This document shows, piece by piece, positions 60,985-64,000 of a stretch of 64,000 bases of DNA. A program made the position numbers and the translations under genes. The stretch is from Mesorhizobium loti (GTDB lineage Bacteria > Pseudomonadota > Alphaproteobacteria > Rhizobiales > Rhizobiaceae): positions 3,229,001 through 3,293,000 of the forward strand of contig CP050293.1 in NCBI GenBank assembly GCA_014189435.1, in the 5' to 3' direction. The first letter of the stretch is position 1. Every line of letters starts with the position of its first letter. The notes below the pieces were generated by a model, which was not told the DNA's origin, did not search any database, and saw only the letters and a program-made list of their open reading frames with translations.

Positions 60985-62160
60985 TCACCGTACCTTTGGT
61001 GTCGTCAACGCAGTTCCGTGGATCAGGAGGAAGCCGGCGAATGCCGCCACCCATGCGGCGCCGGCCATATCGATCACCGCGCCTGAGGGGACGAAAGCGG
61101 CCAGGATTCTCAATGATCCCGCGAGCAGGACGGCCACGAAGATGAACGAGGCGCCGTTCCCAGCCTTGAGTTCTCGTCCGGTGTGCCCGAGCGTTGCGCG
61201 GGTCATCACGGCGAGCGTCATGGCGCCGACCGCACCCGTTCCGAGCGCGTGGAGCCCTGCAGCGGCCGGCACGGCGGCAGGAAAGAAGATCGAAGCCGAT
61301 ATAAGGGCGAGGCCGACCGGCACGAAGGCATATGCAAGATGGAGGATGAGCACGAGCGGATCCCGCAATGTGCGCTCGCCAGCCCAGCGCGACAGACGCC
61401 ACGCCTGACAGATTGCAGCGATGGCCATAAGCATTCCCGAGGCGCGATTGTCGGGGGCGAACGTCCATGCTCCCAGCGCGATAGCTGAGATGACTATCGA
61501 TACGATGTCAAAACGGCCGAACGGCGCAGGCAGCCTGCCCGGGTTTTCGCGAACGAGCCAGTTGCGCGTGAAGCTCGGAATGATGCGCCCACCGATCAGC
61601 GAGATGAGCACGATCGCCGCAGCCATACCGAGCCTGCGACTGATGTCCGATATGCCTTGGCTGTGCGCCTCGATATGGAACGCGCCGTTGGCGCACGCCA
61701 GAACGGCAAGCGGCAGCAGCACCTTGAGGTTGCGCCAGTTGCGTCCCGCGACGATTTCGCGTGCCGCCGCCGCAGCGACCGCCAGCAGAAAAGAGCCATC
61801 GACTACAGCGGCTGTTTGCCAACCGATATCCGCCGAGAAGAAGACAGCGGCGCGGCCGGCAAGCCACAGGACAACCAGCGCCAGCAGCGGCAGGCCTTGC
61901 ACGGGCAGCCGGCCGGTCCAGTTCGGGATGGCGGTCAGCAGGAACCCGGTAACGATCGCCGGCAGGTAGCCGAACAGCATCTCGTGAATGTGCCAGTCGA
62001 CGGCAACGAACGCACTGTGGGCATCGAGTTCGCCGGCATAGATCGGCAGCCAAAGCAGAATGGAGAGCGCGGCATACAGCGACCCGAGGAAGAAGAAGGG
62101 CCTGAATCCGTAAGAAAGAAATGCAGGCCCTGTGTAGGCCCGCAGGCGTGGAATCCCCAT
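60985..62160 (-). CDS. nnrS: NnrS family membrane haem protein
   Basis: A 391-residue membrane protein with about 12 helices, including AVDWHIHEMLFGYLPAIVTGF and GFLLTAIPNWTG, which carry the histidines of the NnrS family. NnrS protects against nitrosative stress during denitrification and contains haem. The start at 62160 gives MGIPRLRAYTGPAFLSYGFRP. The open frame extends to 62232. It follows paz on the same strand with 97 bases between, probably one NnrR-controlled unit. Confidence 0.88.
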   Translation of the reverse strand: MGIPRLRAYTGPAFLSYGFRPFFFLGSLYAALSILLWLPIYAGELDAHSAFVAVDWHIHEMLFGYLPAIVTGFLLTAIPNWTGRLPVQGLPLLALVVLWLAGRAAVFFSADIGWQTAAVVDGSFLLAVAAAAAREIVAGRNWRNLKVLLPLAVLACANGAFHIEAHSQGISDISRRLGMAAAIVLISLIGGRIIPSFTRNWLVRENPGRLPAPFGRFDIVSIVISAIALGAWTFAPDNRASGMLMAIAAICQAWRLSRWAGERTLRDPLVLILHLAYAFVPVGLALISASIFFPAAVPAAAGLHALGTGAVGAMTLAVMTRATLGHTGRELKAGNGASFIFVAVLLAGSLRILAAFVPSGAVIDMAGAAWVAAFAGFLLIHGTALTTPKVR

Positions 62161-62257
62161 GATTTGCGTCTCCAAATGAACAGGGCCGGATGAACCGCCG
62201 CCCTCGGTCCGTCCGGCCCATGCCCACCCCATTTATGGCAGGCAGGCTGTATGCTGG

Positions 62258-62695
62258 TCAGTTGGCCGGAACCTGGGTGAACAGGTCGGCGAACACCGTC
62301 TTGGCCTTCCCGGGGTGTTTGACCGCCTTGGCGGCATCGAGGTTGGCCGGTTTGCCGACAACGATCAGCGCCACCATCCCCATGCCGTAGTGGGGCGCGC
62401 ATTTGACACCGTAGACGCCCTCCTTCGTCAGCGTGACGGTTATTTCCTCACTGGGCTTTCCCTTGAAAGGCTCGGCGCCGTCCGGAAGCATGCCCTTGAT
62501 CGACTCGGCATCATGCGTCTTGTCGGTCGGCACGAACTTGACGGTGTCTCCGGGGGCTGCCTTGACGAAGGCCGGCTGGAAAACCATGGCGCCCTTTTCG
62601 CCCTTGTTGAGCATTTGCACCACATGCTCTTCCGCGCTTGCGCCGCCGGCGAGCGCGAGGATGGAGATTGCGGCGGCGAGGATGGAGAGTTTCAT
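62258..62695 (-). CDS. paz: pseudoazurin
   Basis: A 145-residue periplasmic blue copper protein that gives electrons to NirK. The signal peptide ends near GGASA (residue 21). Copper ligands by position are H61, C99, H102 and M107 ([16 protein letters not shown]), matching H40, C78, H81 and M86 of the mature protein. It sits first in a minus-strand unit with nnrS, downstream of the NnrR-type palindrome at 62770. Confidence 0.93.
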   Translation of the reverse strand: MKLSILAAAISILALAGGASAEEHVVQMLNKGEKGAMVFQPAFVKAAPGDTVKFVPTDKTHDAESIKGMLPDGAEPFKGKPSEEITVTLTKEGVYGVKCAPHYGMGMVALIVVGKPANLDAAKAVKHPGKAKTVFADLFTQVPAN

Positions 62696-62769
62696 CGGTT
62701 TGTCCTTTGTTTCGTCTTCGCGGCATTTGGCCGTTCCATGCCATTTAGCCTGATAAGCCCCAGCAGAAT

Positions 62770-62783
62770 TTGCGCTGGCGCAA
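62770..62783. promoter_or_regulatory. NnrR-type box, paz/nnrR
   Basis: TTGCGCTGGCGCAA, the exact reverse complement of the nirK box, in the divergent gap. It is centred 81 bases from the paz start and 70 bases from the nnrR start. Confidence 0.65.
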
Positions 62784-62845
62784 ACTCGGGGTAGAAAGGT
62801 CTCCCGCATGACTGATGCGGAACTACAGGGCTGTGAGGGATCCGC

Positions 62846-63547
62846 TTGGCTGCGCTGGACCGATCGCTGATATCGCGGCTGCCGCTCTTCCAGGGGCTGA
62901 CACCTGACGAGCAGAGCGAGATCCTGCAAAATGCGCGGTCGTCTCGCTATGCCAAGGAGGCAGCAGTCTTCGAGCAGGAGGCCGGGGCTCACTCCTTCTT
63001 CGTGCTGATCGCCGGGCACATACGCGTCGTCCGCACCACGCCGGATGGGCAGCAGGTCATCGCCCGATACATCAGCGAAGGCGAGATCTTTGGCGTCGCC
63101 GCAGCCCTTGGCCGGGCGACCTACCCCGCCAGCGCAGTCGCGGCGGTGGACTGCGTGGTGTTGGCGTGGCCCAACGCCCTGTGGCCGGAGTTGGCGAGAC
63201 GCTTCCCCGTGTTTGGGGCGGCTACCTACAGGACGGTTGGAAGCAGGCTGCAGGAGACGCAGACGCGGGTGGTGGAGATGTCCACCGAGCAGGTGGAGCA
63301 GCGGGTTGCGCATGCACTGCTGCGACTGGCGAACCAGACCGGCCGAAAGACCGACGGCGGCATCGAAATCGACTTCCCGATTTCCAGGCAGGACATCGCC
63401 GAGATGACAGGGACGACGCTTCACACCGTCAGCCGGCTGCTCAGCAAGTGGGAAGAGAAGGGGATCATCGTCAGCGGGCGCCAGAAAGTCACAATCAAGG
63501 ATGCGCATCGCCTAGTGGTTCTGGCTGAGAACCGGGACAAGGGCTGA
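62846..63547 (+). CDS. nnrR: Crp/Fnr family regulator, NnrR-like
   Basis: A 233-residue Crp/Fnr regulator without the FNR cysteine cluster. The cNMP-like domain contains [20 protein letters not shown]. The helix-turn-helix is [24 protein letters not shown]. Such proteins (NnrR, DnrR) sense NO, often through haem, and bind palindromes like those at nirK and paz. The only usable early start is TTG at 62846, with GAGGG six bases upstream. Upstream in-frame codons are blocked by stops. Confidence 0.82.
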   Translation: MAALDRSLISRLPLFQGLTPDEQSEILQNARSSRYAKEAAVFEQEAGAHSFFVLIAGHIRVVRTTPDGQQVIARYISEGEIFGVAAALGRATYPASAVAAVDCVVLAWPNALWPELARRFPVFGAATYRTVGSRLQETQTRVVEMSTEQVEQRVAHALLRLANQTGRKTDGGIEIDFPISRQDIAEMTGTTLHTVSRLLSKWEEKGIIVSGRQKVTIKDAHRLVVLAENRDKG

Positions 63548-63550
63548 CCG

Positions 63551-63766
63551 TCACCGTTCTCCTCGAACAACCGATTCCAAGTCCAAAAGAAAGTCGGCCT
63601 CATCGATCCGATGTTCCCGGCATGCTTCGGCCACGGTATGGAATGTGCCGATCGGACAGCCGACGCAGAGCATCTTGTATCTCAGCACCACTGCCACCGT
63701 TGCCGGCCACTTTCTCATGATTTCGTCAACGACAGTGTCCGGACTGATCGAACTGCGCTGCTTCAC
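63551..63766 (-). CDS. DUF1858 domain-containing protein
   Basis: A 71-residue protein with the DUF1858 fold (SPDTVVDEIMRKWPATVAVV, then MLCVGCPIGTFHTVAEAC). The C-x-x-C pair and neighbouring residues resemble the N-terminal part of ScdA/RIC-like iron-sulfur repair proteins and hybrid-cluster-associated proteins. It is convergent with nnrR and divergent from a CBS-domain gene, with an NnrR-type palindrome in the divergent gap. A role in NO or iron-sulfur stress is inferred. Confidence 0.8.
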   Translation of the reverse strand: MKQRSSISPDTVVDEIMRKWPATVAVVLRYKMLCVGCPIGTFHTVAEACREHRIDEADFLLDLESVVRGER

Positions 63767-63823
63767 GATGAAGTCTCCGCGATTTGCGAGGCCTCTTCAT
63801 AAATCCCGCTTTGGTCGCCTTCG

Positions 63824-63837
63824 TTGCGCTTTCGCAA
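63824..63837. promoter_or_regulatory. NnrR-type box, DUF1858/CBS
   Basis: TTGCGCTTTCGCAA, the third perfect TTGCG-N4-CGCAA palindrome. It is centred about 65 bases from the DUF1858 start and 84 bases from the CBS start, so it could serve both. Confidence 0.6.
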
Positions 63838-63844
63838 TCTGAAA

Positions 63845-63858
63845 ATGATTCAGATCAA
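63845..63858. promoter_or_regulatory. weak FNR-type box
   Basis: ATGATTCAGATCAA differs from the FNR consensus only in its first base. It lies next to the NnrR-type box and may allow joint oxygen control. Confidence 0.35.
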
Positions 63859-63914
63859 GACACGGCGCGCGCGATCTCGATAAGCAAAGGGATAAAGTAT
63901 CTGAGGAGGTTGGC

Positions 63915-64000
63915 ATGCAGGCCAAAGCCATAATGACCACACCGGTCGTCGCAATAGATCCGTCTGCGTCGATCGCCGAAGCGGCCGGATTGATGCTCTC
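63915..64000 (+). CDS. CBS-domain protein, 5' end only
   Basis: The first 28 codons of a gene cut by the window edge. The reading MQAKAIMTTPVVAIDPSASI is a typical CBS-domain opening. A very strong GAGGAGG ribosome-binding site lies at 63903-63909. CBS proteins often sense nucleotides. Its place in a low-oxygen/NO block suggests a link to anaerobic physiology, but the rest is needed to say more. Confidence 0.7.
   Translation, partial: MQAKAIMTTPVVAIDPSASIAEAAGLML

Overview
The window looks like chromosomal DNA of an alphaproteobacterium of the order Hyphomicrobiales, closest in style to Mesorhizobium. The evidence is the high GC content, rhizobial-type FnrN, Bpt, DUF982 and OpgC proteins, and four composite palindromic intergenic repeats of the RIME type. 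The microaerobic and denitrification cluster fixNOQP-fixGHIS-nirK-nirV-nnrS at the right end also fits. The species cannot be fixed from sequence reading alone.

Left part (1-32 kb): an accessory and housekeeping mosaic. It holds a truncated NAD(P)-binding protein, a lipoprotein, DUF2066, hemB, a HEPN/MNT toxin-antitoxin pair, a DHFR-like reductase, ppk2, an aldo/keto reductase, a GT90 glycosyltransferase, a GntR regulator with a divergent MFS exporter, and a LacI regulator beside two tiny paralogous genes with repeated operators. These are followed by opgC, an esterase, a four-gene operon (TelA, a substrate-binding/VWA lipoprotein, XpaC, a second substrate-binding protein), sthA, an RDD protein, bpt, a DMT transporter, an AI-2E-type permease, parC, a secreted protein and aspS.

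Middle part (32-47 kb): a DeoR regulator with a divergent MFS transporter, a second MFS transporter, rnd, an acyltransferase, a MAPEG protein, a membrane protein, guaB, a hydrolase, an MFS drug exporter, rlmE, ppx and a YbhN-type membrane protein. It ends at a tRNA-Gln(CTG) gene followed directly by an integrase-like N-terminal fragment and a short K+ channel gene, which looks like an old integration junction.

Right part (47-64 kb): a compact low-oxygen/nitrite block. It contains hemN, fnrN, a hemerythrin, ccoNOQP, ccoGHIS, nirK, nirV, nnrS, pseudoazurin, an NnrR-like regulator, a DUF1858 protein and the start of a CBS-domain protein. Three perfect FNR/FixK-type boxes precede hemN/fnrN, ccoN and ccoG. 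Three palindromes of a second type (TTGCG-N4-CGCAA) precede nirK, paz/nnrR and DUF1858/CBS. This suggests a two-level circuit: low oxygen through FnrN, and nitrogen oxides through NnrR. No nitric oxide or nitrous oxide reductase is present in the window.

Several genes (hemN, the hemerythrin, a conserved hypothetical at 24.1-24.5 kb, and the start of parC) are disrupted by single-base indels in or next to short homopolymers. These may be real decay or sequencing indels. The most unusual local system is the LacI regulator with two tiny operator-linked paralogues at 11.8-13.4 kb, followed by the TelA/VWA/XpaC/substrate-binding-protein operon at 15.7-20.1 kb.
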